This document shows positions 26,249 through 34,973 of a DNA stretch of 38,369 nt, in pieces; positions within the stretch are counted from its first letter, which is position 1; each line of letters starts with the position of its first letter. The notes under the pieces are model-generated. The model was given only the letters and a program-made list of their open reading frames with translations, did no database searches and was not told the origin of the DNA. The DNA is from Clostridia bacterium (lineage in GTDB: Bacteria > Bacillota > Clostridia > Acetivibrionales > JAFADI01). The position numbers and the translations under genes are program-made. The DNA is taken from positions 1 to 38,369 of the forward strand of contig JAOAAU010000022.1 in assembly GCA_026418695.1 (NCBI GenBank), given 5' to 3'.

Positions 26249-27586
26249 ATGAAAAAGAAAATAATTAGTTTTATCATCGTGTTAGCACTAATGCTGATAC
26301 CAACCTTCGTTTTTGCGGCGGATGAAGAGATTAATGCTGCTACAAAAATGGCAATAAATACAGTTTGGACCCTGATTGCAGGATTCCTGGTATTTTTTAT
26401 GCAGGCAGGATTTGCAATGGTTGAAACAGGCTTAACAAGAGCAAAAAATGCCGGTAATATCATCATGAAGAATCTGATGGACTTTGCAATCGGATCAGTG
26501 GCTTTCTTTGCAGTTGGGTTTGCGTTTATGTTTGGAGCAGATCAGGGTGGCTTTATAGGTTTATCAGGTTTCTTTGCCATGGACCCTATGGAGCATCTGG
26601 GGCTCGGGATTCCTTTAGAAGCTTTTATCATATTCCAAACTGTGTTTGCGGCTACTGCAGCTACGATCGTTTCAGGAGCTATGGCTGAAAGAACAAAATT
26701 TATCGCTTACGTAATCTATAGTGCCGTGATCAGTTTGATTATCTATCCTGTAGTTGGTCACTGGGCTTGGGGCGGAGGTTGGCTTTCAAAACTTGGATTC
26801 ATAGATTTTGCAGGTTCAACCGTAGTTCACTCCGTTGGAGGATGGGCTGCATTAGTTGGTGCAGCGATCATAGGACCTAGAATTGGTAAATTCAATAAGG
26901 ACGGTAAACCCAACGCAATCCCTGGGCACAGTATTACGTTGGCTGCCTTGGGAGTATTCATTCTCTGGTTCGGATGGTTCGGGTTTAATCCCGGAAGTAC
27001 ATTAGCAGGTACTGATATGAATATTGGTAAGATTTCAATGACAACAAACCTTGCAGGTGCAGCAGCAGCATGTGTAGCAATGATCATTACCTGGATCAGA
27101 TATGGAAAGCCTGATGTCAGTATGACATTAAATGGGGCGCTGGCTGGACTAGTTGCAATTACAGCAGGGTGTAACGCAGTTAGCATGATCGGTTCATTGT
27201 TTATTGGAATTATTGCTGGATTCATTGTAGTATTCGGTGTTGAATTCGTTGAAAAAGTATTAAAGATCGATGATCCTGTTGGTGCCATTGGTGTGCATGC
27301 ACTGTGTGGATCCAGTGGAACCTTGATGGTTGGATTGTTCGCAACTGAAACCGGATTGTTCTATGGAAAAGGATTTCACCAGCTTGGGGTTCAGGCAATT
27401 GGGGTTGGAGCTGTAGCATTATGGGTTGTTGCTACTACCTTTGTTCTCTTTACAGTCATCAAGCACACGGTAGGACTCAGAGTTGAAAGAGATCATGAAG
27501 AAGTTGGCTTGGACATCAATGAACATGGTTCTGAAGCATATGCTGATTTCCATATCAAGACCAGTGATACCTTGTTTACTTCATGA
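26249..27586 (+). CDS. amtB: Ammonium transporter AmtB
   Basis: 445-residue channel that takes up ammonium and signals nitrogen status with GlnK. It has a signal peptide (residues 1-23, ending VFA), then eleven expected membrane helices. The pore twin-histidine pair is visible as H194 (STVVHSVGGWA) and a His near 345 (GAIGVHALCGSSGT); GHWAWGGGW is the conserved segment before the first. It is in an operon with glnK, which is the usual arrangement, and downstream of attenuator leader B. Confidence 0.95.
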   Translation: MKKKIISFIIVLALMLIPTFVFAADEEINAATKMAINTVWTLIAGFLVFFMQAGFAMVETGLTRAKNAGNIIMKNLMDFAIGSVAFFAVGFAFMFGADQGGFIGLSGFFAMDPMEHLGLGIPLEAFIIFQTVFAATAATIVSGAMAERTKFIAYVIYSAVISLIIYPVVGHWAWGGGWLSKLGFIDFAGSTVVHSVGGWAALVGAAIIGPRIGKFNKDGKPNAIPGHSITLAALGVFILWFGWFGFNPGSTLAGTDMNIGKISMTTNLAGAAAACVAMIITWIRYGKPDVSMTLNGALAGLVAITAGCNAVSMIGSLFIGIIAGFIVVFGVEFVEKVLKIDDPVGAIGVHALCGSSGTLMVGLFATETGLFYGKGFHQLGVQAIGVGAVALWVVATTFVLFTVIKHTVGLRVERDHEEVGLDINEHGSEAYADFHIKTSDTLFTS

Positions 27587-27641
27587 TAAAATGGATTATA
27601 GTCCCATGGATTCAAAAATATATAAATTATTACAAAATTTG

Positions 27642-27772
27642 TTGACAATGAATTCAATGTAGTGTAACATGATAAAAAAACAAAATATTCGATAGGATGT
27701 TCCTTGATTGAATTGAATATCAAAAGGCCCAGGCGCCCAAATCGGAAACGATTTTGGCGCCTTTCTGTTTTT
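27642..27772 (+). promoter_or_regulatory. nif leader C: promoter, hairpins and attenuator terminator before nifH
   Basis: Promoter TTGACA (27642-27647), 17 nt, TAACAT (27665-27670). P1 is less perfect than in the other leaders: TTC-CTTGATT-GAA (27700-27712), but its TTCCTTGAT closely matches TTCCTGGAT of leader B. P2 is GGC-CCAGGC-GCC (27726-27737). The terminator pairs AGGCGCC (27731-27737) with GGCGCCT (27756-27762) and AAATCG with CGATTT, then a T-rich tail. The P2 3' arm is part of the terminator stem. Loop-to-loop distance is 26 nt. No -24/-12 sigma-54 promoter is visible. Confidence 0.68.
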
Positions 27773-27818
27773 CCCGGGACAAACAAAGTTTGAAAAAATC
27801 TTGTGAATTTAAAAGTGA

Positions 27819-28691
<873 letters not shown>

Positions 28692-28726
28692 AATCTACAA
28701 ATTAATTTTGAAAGGTGGTCACAAAT

Positions 28727-29053
28727 ATGATAATGATTCGCGCGATTATCAGACCTGAAAGGGTTGGAACGGTTTTAGGAGAGTTGAGTGACGCAGGTTT
28801 TCCCGCAGTAACCAAAATTGATGTTATGGGTCGCGGTAAGCAGAGAGGTGTGAAGGTCGGAGATGTATTCTACGATGAGATCCCGAAGGAGATGCTGATC
28901 ATGGTCGTCAATGATGAAGACAAGGATGATGTGATCAAGATTATCATGAAAAATGCCAAAACCGGCCAAAAGGGTGCTTTTGGGGATGGTAAGATTTTTG
29001 TCAGCCCTGTAGATGAGGTTTATACCATCAGTTCAGGAGTGAAGGGTCTATAA
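28727..29053 (+). CDS. nifI1: Nitrogenase-regulating PII protein NifI1
   Basis: 108-residue PII-family protein. With NifI2 it binds NifDK and shuts off nitrogenase after ammonium addition, as known from methanogens and anaerobic Firmicutes. Features: IRAIIRPERVGTVLGELSDAGFPAVTKIDV, a short T-loop with GRGKQRGVKVGDVFYDEIPKE, and GDGKIFVSPVDEVYTI. The ATG at 28727 follows AAAGGTGG; the frame extends a few codons upstream without a better start. Its place between nifH and nifD is diagnostic. Confidence 0.95.
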   Translation: MIMIRAIIRPERVGTVLGELSDAGFPAVTKIDVMGRGKQRGVKVGDVFYDEIPKEMLIMVVNDEDKDDVIKIIMKNAKTGQKGAFGDGKIFVSPVDEVYTISSGVKGL

Positions 29054-29066
29054 AGGAGGGTTTTCA

Positions 29067-29453
29067 ATGAAAGAAGTAATGGCTGTCATTCGAATGGAAA
29101 TGATCAACAAGACGAAAGAAGCTCTCCTAAAGGAAGGTTTTCCTGCAATTCACTGCAAAAAGGTTATGGGCAGAGGAAAGCAAAAGGTGGATTTTACCCT
29201 GATTGAGAAGTTCATCGCAGATGGTATTGAGTATAATTACCCTTCTGCTGCGGAGGCCATATCCGAAGGTCACAGGTTGATTCCAAAGAGACTGATTTCC
29301 GTAGTTGTAAAAGATGAGGAAGTCAAAAAGGTGGTAGACGCGATTATCAGTGTGAACTCCAAGGGAAAACCCGGAGATGGAAAAGTATTTGTTCTTCCGG
29401 TGATCGACAGTATCAGAGTCAGAACGGGTGAAACCGGAGAAGCGGCGATATAA
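29067..29453 (+). CDS. nifI2: Nitrogenase-regulating PII protein NifI2
   Basis: 128-residue partner of NifI1. It is longer than classic PII because of an extended T-loop region (GRGKQKVDFTLIEKF, then the inserted ADGIEYNYPSAAEAISEGHRLIPKR). It ends with the PII signature GDGKVFVLPVIDSIRVRTGE. It starts 13 nt after nifI1 with AAGGAGG before the ATG. The pair gives rapid 2-oxoglutarate-dependent control of nitrogenase activity on top of the transcriptional switch. Confidence 0.95.
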   Translation: MKEVMAVIRMEMINKTKEALLKEGFPAIHCKKVMGRGKQKVDFTLIEKFIADGIEYNYPSAAEAISEGHRLIPKRLISVVVKDEEVKKVVDAIISVNSKGKPGDGKVFVLPVIDSIRVRTGETGEAAI

Positions 29454-29760
29454 GGCAATGAAGAATGAAGAGTGAAGATATTAGAATGAGAAAAGAGCGC
29501 AAAAAGGTAGTATTCGAACAGATGAATATGGAATCAAGCAAAGTGCTAAGAGAAAAGGTTTGATTTATTGAACTTTTTTAAAGTGATATGAGCTTTATGC
29601 AATAATCATTCCTGCAGCAATCACCTTGATATCTCAGCAACCGTAATTTTTATAGAATATCTTGGTTGCAGCAAATAGATTCGTTCTGTTTCAGATTTAT
29701 TCATATATAATTCTTATTTATTCATTCTTAGTTCTTAACTTAGATAGTGAGGTGATCTTG
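29454..29760 (+). other. 307-nt nifI2-nifD spacer
   Basis: The spacer starts with a low-complexity run of AATGAAGA/GTGAAGA-like units (29458-29480). It then holds a loose inverted pair, GCAACC near 29638 and GGTTGC near 29664. I see no terminator or convincing promoter. Confidence 0.5.
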
Positions 29761-31368
29761 ATGAAACAGAAAATCGTAAAACAAAAAGTGGATAAAGTTC
29801 TGGAAAGCTATCCGGCAGCGGTGTTTAAAAACAGAAAGGAACACATCGTTGTAAAGAGCGGAGAGACTCAGGAACCACAGCCCATTACGGCAAATACAAG
29901 AACAGTACCCGGTATCATCACCAACAGAGGCTGTTGTTATGCAGGATGTAAGGGCGTTGTTGTGGGTCCCTTGAGAGATGCTTTGATTATAACCCACGGC
30001 CCCATTGGCTGCGGCTATTACAGCTGGGGAACAAGAAGACATAAAGGAAAGAGCACCGGAGATGAAAAGAATTTCCTGAATTATTCCTTTAATACGGACT
30101 TACAGGAAGGCGATATCGTCTTTGGCGGGGAGAAGAAACTGAGACAGGCGATAACGGAAGCTGTAGAGATTTTTCAACCGGAGACGGTGATGATCTGTTC
30201 TACTTGCCCTGTCGGTCTCATCGGTGATGATATTAATGCAGTTGCAGCATGGGCCCAAAAGGAATTCGGTATCAAAGTGCTGGCCTTCAGCTGTGAAGGA
30301 TATAAAGGTGTGAGCCAGTCCGGCGGACACCATATTGCCAATAATGGCTTGATCAGGCATATCATCGGTACAGGGGATGCGGTGGTTGGAAAATATGCCG
30401 TCAATATCCTTGGTGAGTACAATATCGGCGGCGATGGCTGGGAAGTTGAGCGGATCCTGAAGAAGATCGGTTATGACATTGTATCCGTTATGACCGGTAA
30501 TGGCTCCGTACGGCAGCTTTCATCAGCCCACAAGGCAACCTTGAATGTAATCCAATGTCACCGTTCCATCAACTACATCGGTGAAATGATGAATACGAAA
30601 TACGGGCAGGACTGGATCAAAGTCAACTTTATCGGTGTCAAGAGCATGATGAAGAGCTTGCGCGATATGGCAGCCTATTTCGGCGACCAGGATCTCATTG
30701 ATAGAACGGAGCAAGTTATCGCAGAAGAATTATCCGATATCAGCGGTGCTATGGAACACTATAGAGAAATCTGTAAAGGTAAGACTGCCGCCCTCTTCGT
30801 GGGTGGATCCAGAGCGCATCACTACCAGATGCTGCTGCAGGATATAGGGGTTGAAACAGTTCTTGCAGGCTACGAGTTCGGACACAGGGATGACTATGAA
30901 GGAAGAGAAGTGATTCCTACCATTAAGGAAGACGGTGACAGTAAAAATATTGAAAGCATTGAAGTCGAAGCAGATCCCAAGCATTACAGGGTTTTCCTGA
31001 CTCCGGAAAGAGTGGAGGAACTTAAAGATAAAATATCATTGAACTACTATGAAGGCATGATGAAGAAAATGGCAGACGGCAGCGTTGTAGTAGATGATTT
31101 GAACCATTTTGAAACTGAAGAATTTATGAAGGTACTCAAGCCGGATATTTTATGTTCGGGAATCAAAGACAAGTATGTGGCACATAAACAAGGAATCTTT
31201 TCAAAACAGCTTCACTCTTACGATTACAGCGGTCCTTATGCAGGTTTTAAAGGTGCAGTGAATTTCGCGAGAGACATAGCAATGGGTCTGACCACTCCAT
31301 CCTGGAAGTTTGCAACTCCACCATGGAAGACAGAGCCGATGCTCGAAGGAAGTGTCGTAGGAGGATAA
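29761..31368 (+). CDS. nifD: Nitrogenase MoFe protein alpha subunit NifD
   Basis: 535 residues. P-cluster ligands are C58, C84 and C149 (RGCCYAG, PIGCGYYS, STCPVGLIGDD). FeMo-co ligands are C266 (NVIQCHRS) and H485 (QLHSYDYSG), and the catalytic H190 (SQSGGHHIANN) is conserved. An insertion of about 55 residues (roughly 385-440), not found in Azotobacter NifD, is typical of clostridial NifD. The ATG at 29761 follows GAGGTG; the frame is open further upstream but hydrophobic and without a ribosome binding site. No anfG/vnfG-type delta gene follows, so this is the molybdenum enzyme. Confidence 0.97.
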   Translation: MKQKIVKQKVDKVLESYPAAVFKNRKEHIVVKSGETQEPQPITANTRTVPGIITNRGCCYAGCKGVVVGPLRDALIITHGPIGCGYYSWGTRRHKGKSTGDEKNFLNYSFNTDLQEGDIVFGGEKKLRQAITEAVEIFQPETVMICSTCPVGLIGDDINAVAAWAQKEFGIKVLAFSCEGYKGVSQSGGHHIANNGLIRHIIGTGDAVVGKYAVNILGEYNIGGDGWEVERILKKIGYDIVSVMTGNGSVRQLSSAHKATLNVIQCHRSINYIGEMMNTKYGQDWIKVNFIGVKSMMKSLRDMAAYFGDQDLIDRTEQVIAEELSDISGAMEHYREICKGKTAALFVGGSRAHHYQMLLQDIGVETVLAGYEFGHRDDYEGREVIPTIKEDGDSKNIESIEVEADPKHYRVFLTPERVEELKDKISLNYYEGMMKKMADGSVVVDDLNHFETEEFMKVLKPDILCSGIKDKYVAHKQGIFSKQLHSYDYSGPYAGFKGAVNFARDIAMGLTTPSWKFATPPWKTEPMLEGSVVGG

Positions 31369-31462
31369 CGCACAAGTGTACAATGGATAGTTGACAATGT
31401 GCGGTGATCAACAAACACGTGCCTACGGCGTTTTTAAGAAAAGATAAAGGAGGTTAGAAAAT

Positions 31463-32824
31463 ATGCTCGACTATACACCGAAAGAGTATTCAAAAAGAGA
31501 AGCTTTAAATATCAATCCCGCCAAGACCTGCCAGCCGGTTGGGGCAATGTATGCAGCGCTGGGTATTCATAAATGCCTGCCGCACAGTCACGGCTCACAG
31601 GGTTGCTGTTCCTTCCACAGAATGTTCCTTACCAGGAATTTCAGGGATCCGGTCATGGCCTCCACCAGTTCTTTTACAGAAGGTGGTGCAGTATTCGGCG
31701 GAGGTTCCAACCTGAAGACGGCCATCAAAAACGTCTTTTCCATCTATAATCCGGATATGATTGCGATACATACCACTTGCTTGTCCGAGACCATCGGAGA
31801 CGATATTCCAACCTATATCATGTCGTCTCAGATTCCGGAAGGCAAAATCGTGATCCATGCAAATACGCCAAGCTATCAGGGATCTCATATTACCGGTTTT
31901 TCGAATATGGTCAAGGGGATGATCAAGTACCTGGCGGTCAACTCTAAAACTCCGAACGGCAAACTGAATGTGATTCCGGGCTTTGTAAATCCGGGAGATA
32001 TGAGAGAAATCAAAAGACTCATGAAGGAGATGGGAATAGCGTTCACCATGCTTCCCGACACCAGCAATGTACTGGACGCACCGATGACCGGTAAATTCGA
32101 AATGTATCCGAAGGGCGGTACCAAGGTTCAGGAGATTATTGATGCCGGAAATTCAACGGCTACACTGGCTCTAGGAAGTTTTGCTTCAGCAGATGGAGCC
32201 TTCGAATTAGAAAAGAAATGCAAGGTGCCGGCAAAAGTCTTAAAAACTCCGATTGGCGTGAAAGCAACGGATGAGTTCCTGATGACACTCTCCAAGCTTA
32301 CCGGGAATGCAGTGCCTGAGGAAATCGAAGATGAAAGAGGCCAGCTGGTAGATATCATGGTGGACTGCCATTACCATTATCATGGCAAAAAGGTTGCCAT
32401 CTTCGGAGATCCGGACCTTTGCATCGCATTAACTGAGTTTGTAATCAGCCTGGGCATGATCCCCAAGTACGTTGTTACCGGTACTCCCGGGGAAGCTTTT
32501 GAAAGAGAAATCAATGCAATGTTTGCAGAAGCAGGAATTGATGGAAAGGTAAAGGCTCTGGGGGACTTGTTTACACTGCACCAATGGATGAAAGAAGAGG
32601 CTGTGGACCTGCTGATGGGCGGAACCCATGGTAAGTATATTGCAAGAGCGGAGGATGTCCCGTTTGTAAGAATCGGCTTCCCCATTCTTGACAGAAGCGT
32701 TCACTCCTACATGCCGATTGTTGGTTACAAGGGCGCCATGAGAATCATTGAAATGATCAGCAATGCACTTCTGGACAGACAGGACAGAGATTGTGCAGAT
32801 GAAGATATGGAATTGATAATGTAA
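31463..32824 (+). CDS. nifK: Nitrogenase MoFe protein beta subunit NifK
   Basis: 453 residues, lacking the N-terminal extension of about 50 residues found in proteobacterial NifK, which complements the NifD insertion in clostridial enzymes. P-cluster ligands: C23 (KTCQPVGA), C48 (GSQGCCSF) and C106 (TTCLSETIGDD). AAGGAGG precedes the ATG. The 94-nt gap after nifD holds a short degenerate run containing GTACAATGGATAGTTGACAA but no terminator. Confidence 0.97.
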   Translation: MLDYTPKEYSKREALNINPAKTCQPVGAMYAALGIHKCLPHSHGSQGCCSFHRMFLTRNFRDPVMASTSSFTEGGAVFGGGSNLKTAIKNVFSIYNPDMIAIHTTCLSETIGDDIPTYIMSSQIPEGKIVIHANTPSYQGSHITGFSNMVKGMIKYLAVNSKTPNGKLNVIPGFVNPGDMREIKRLMKEMGIAFTMLPDTSNVLDAPMTGKFEMYPKGGTKVQEIIDAGNSTATLALGSFASADGAFELEKKCKVPAKVLKTPIGVKATDEFLMTLSKLTGNAVPEEIEDERGQLVDIMVDCHYHYHGKKVAIFGDPDLCIALTEFVISLGMIPKYVVTGTPGEAFEREINAMFAEAGIDGKVKALGDLFTLHQWMKEEAVDLLMGGTHGKYIARAEDVPFVRIGFPILDRSVHSYMPIVGYKGAMRIIEMISNALLDRQDRDCADEDMELIM

Positions 32825-32828
32825 GACA

Positions 32829-33134
32829 ACGGGTAAGGGGTAATGGGGAATAGGTCATAGGATAAGTGATAGGCAATAAATGTTGAGAATTTGTAGGGGC
32901 GGACGTGTCTGTCCGCCCGGTTGCAATAGGACAGTTGAGATGACCGTGGGTATTGATGGATAGGTATTACGCAGTAGAAAATTTGACTTTGTAAGGGCGG
33001 ACACCCCTGCTCGCCCGGTTATAACAGATCAGGGAAGAAAATCATTTCATTATCTATCACCAATCACCCATTACCAATTTCCTAAAAACCATAACCCATT
33101 ACCAATAACCCATTACCTATAACCTATTACCCGT
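32829..33134. repeat. Composite repeat element in the nifK-nifE spacer
   Basis: The spacer begins with GGTAA/GGGTAATGGGG-type units (32829-32877) and ends with a tandem degenerate array of CCATTACC/ATAACC units (33052-33134), which is the reverse complement of the beginning; the ends ACGGGTAA and TTACCCGT are exact inverted copies or nearly so. Between them are two copies of a hairpin. Copy 1 is GGGCGGAC/GTCCGCCC (32897-32918), followed by CGGTT. Copy 2, decayed, is at 32995-33020. The whole could fold into one long hairpin within the nif transcript. Confidence 0.65.
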
Positions 33135-33151
33135 ATTGGAGGTGAACTGAA

Positions 33152-34513
33152 ATGCTGAAACAAAACCAAACTGAAATCCTGGAAGAAAGAAAAGACTTCA
33201 TCATATGTAATTCTCAAGGAGAAAACAGCGGTCTGAAGTGCGGAAAAGACAGTGTCGCCGGATCTGTCAGCCAGAGGGCTTGTGTCTATTGCGGAGCGAG
33301 AGTGGTACTAAACCCGATTACGGATGCATTTCATATAGTTCACGGACCTATAGGATGTGCAAGCTACACCTGGGATATCCGGGGAAGCCTTTCCAGTGGA
33401 GAAGAAGTCTATAGAAACAGCTTTTCAACGGATCTCAGGGAAAAGGATGTTGTATTCGGGGGAGAAAAGAAGCTGGAGGGCGCTATCGAGGAAATCGTGC
33501 AGCAGTATTCTCCAAAGCTGATCTTCGTTTATTCTACCTGTATCGTCGGTGTCATCGGAGATGATATTGAAGCTGTATGCAAGAAGATGGCCAGCAAGCA
33601 CTCCATCACCATCATTCCAGTTCAGTCCAGCGGTTTTATCGGAAACAAGTCCATGGGATATAAGGCAGCGTGCAATGCCTTGCTAAAGCTGATGGAATCA
33701 AGGAAGGACGCAGGGATAGAACACAAAAACGAAAATTCTGCAAAAATTAATTTTCTTGGCGACTTTAACCTCGCGGGAGAAATTTGGATCGTTAAAAATT
33801 ACTTCAGCAAAATGGGAATTGAGATCAATGCGAAAATAACCGGAGACTCAACCTATGAGGAAATCCTTAGGGCGCCGGAGGCTGAACTGAATATTGTGCA
33901 GTGCGCAGGATCCATGACCTATCTGGCAAAAGAAATGGAAGTAAGATACGGAATTCCGTTTACTAAAGTAAGCTTTTTTGGAATTGAAGACACAAAGTAT
34001 TCACTCATGCGGGTAGCCGAGGCTATGGGTGATAAGAAAATTGCAGAAAAGGCGAAAGCCATGATTTTTATAGAGGAACTGAAAACTCAGTCGCAGCTTG
34101 AAGTCTACAGAAAACGGCTGGAAGGTAAAAAAGCCGCGATTTATGTAGGGGGAGGCTTCAAAGCCATATCCCTGATCAAACAGTTCAGAGATCTGGGAAT
34201 CAAGACCGTCATGGTTGGAACGCAGACCGGTAGAGAAGAAGAATATGAGATCATCAAAAGCATTGCGGATCCCGGAACTGTCATCCTGGATGATACCAAT
34301 CCTTCCGAACTTGAAAAGTTTATCAAGGAAAAAGGGGCAGACATCCTGGTGGGCGGTGTGAAAGAACGGCCGCTGGCTTACAAGCTGGGAATTTCATTTT
34401 GTGATCACAATCATGAAAGAAAGCATCCGCTTTGCGGCTTTGAAGGAGCTGTGAACTTCGCGAAAGAAGTGGATTTGACCATCAACAGCCCCGTATGGAG
34501 ATACACAGGATAG
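33152..34513 (+). CDS. nifE: FeMo-cofactor scaffold protein NifE
   Basis: 453-residue NifD homologue that forms the NifEN scaffold, where NifB-co matures to FeMo-co. It has cluster-ligand cysteines in QRACVYCGARVV, HGPIGCASYTWD and YSTCIVGVIGDD. Unlike NifD it lacks the catalytic His region: the equivalent segment reads SSGFIGNKSMGYKAACNAL, typical of NifE. The C-terminal HPLCGFEGAVNFAKEV matches the family. GGAGG precedes the ATG. Confidence 0.95.
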   Translation: MLKQNQTEILEERKDFIICNSQGENSGLKCGKDSVAGSVSQRACVYCGARVVLNPITDAFHIVHGPIGCASYTWDIRGSLSSGEEVYRNSFSTDLREKDVVFGGEKKLEGAIEEIVQQYSPKLIFVYSTCIVGVIGDDIEAVCKKMASKHSITIIPVQSSGFIGNKSMGYKAACNALLKLMESRKDAGIEHKNENSAKINFLGDFNLAGEIWIVKNYFSKMGIEINAKITGDSTYEEILRAPEAELNIVQCAGSMTYLAKEMEVRYGIPFTKVSFFGIEDTKYSLMRVAEAMGDKKIAEKAKAMIFIEELKTQSQLEVYRKRLEGKKAAIYVGGGFKAISLIKQFRDLGIKTVMVGTQTGREEEYEIIKSIADPGTVILDDTNPSELEKFIKEKGADILVGGVKERPLAYKLGISFCDHNHERKHPLCGFEGAVNFAKEVDLTINSPVWRYTG

Positions 34514-34519
34514 CATGAA

Positions 34520-34847
34520 ATTGATTAAGATTAAGATGGATTTTATATATCTGCGATCTGTAAAGAACTGCAGTATTCATGAAGTTTAATTGAATCAGCA
34601 ATGGACCTTGTTTTACAGTTCGGCATCTTCAGTTTACAATGTATTGCCACGAAAGTGCCCCGTAACAGAATTTGGTTCTAGAAGCGGGGCACGGTAAACA
34701 ATGAAGTGCATTTTTAACATTTTGAATCGACTAGAAATCTGAAATGTTAAAAAGCACTAGCTATGACCTTGAAATGATTTTATTTATACTTCTTTAAACA
34801 ATGGATTCCTCCAAATAAGATACTTTACCGTCTTAATCTTAATCAAT
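34520..34847. repeat. MITE-like element with 17-bp inverted ends in the nifE-nifN-B spacer
   Basis: ATTGATTAAGATTAAGA (34520-34536) is perfectly repeated in inverted orientation at 34831-34847, framing 328 nt with no open reading frame. Inside are an 8-bp GC-rich hairpin (GTGCCCCG 34655-34662 with CGGGGCAC 34685-34692) and copy 2 of the AGTGC hairpin. I see no clear target-site duplication. Confidence 0.6.
34705..34758. repeat. AGTGC-hairpin repeat, copy 2
   Basis: AGTGCATTTTTAACATTT (34705-34722) pairs with AAATGTTAAAAAGCACT (34742-34758) with one bulged base. The outer arms match copy 1 at 6739-6784, whereas the loops differ. Confidence 0.6.
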
Positions 34848-34973
34848 CTTTTTTATAAAGATAGAACACAACGATTCTTACTTAAAGAATTTTAATTAAG
34901 AATGTTTCAATAAATTCAAAACAATTTTCCTAAAAGACTGACATGAGTTTTTCCCAAAAGGTGGGTGATGACG

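Noticed and set aside
27750..27772. Sequence TGGCGCCTTTCTG resembling a sigma-54 -24/-12 promoter before nifH
   Set aside because: It lacks the GC at -12 with correct context and is the 3' arm and tail of the terminator. A good sigma-A-like promoter lies upstream.
29761..31368. Alternative vanadium or iron-only nitrogenase
   Set aside because: No delta-subunit gene lies between the D and K genes, nifE and nifN-B are present, and the alpha-subunit motifs match the clostridial molybdenum type.
33052..33134. CRISPR-like array of CCATTACC units
   Set aside because: The units are 8-12 nt, degenerate and without unique spacers of constant length; no cas genes are present.
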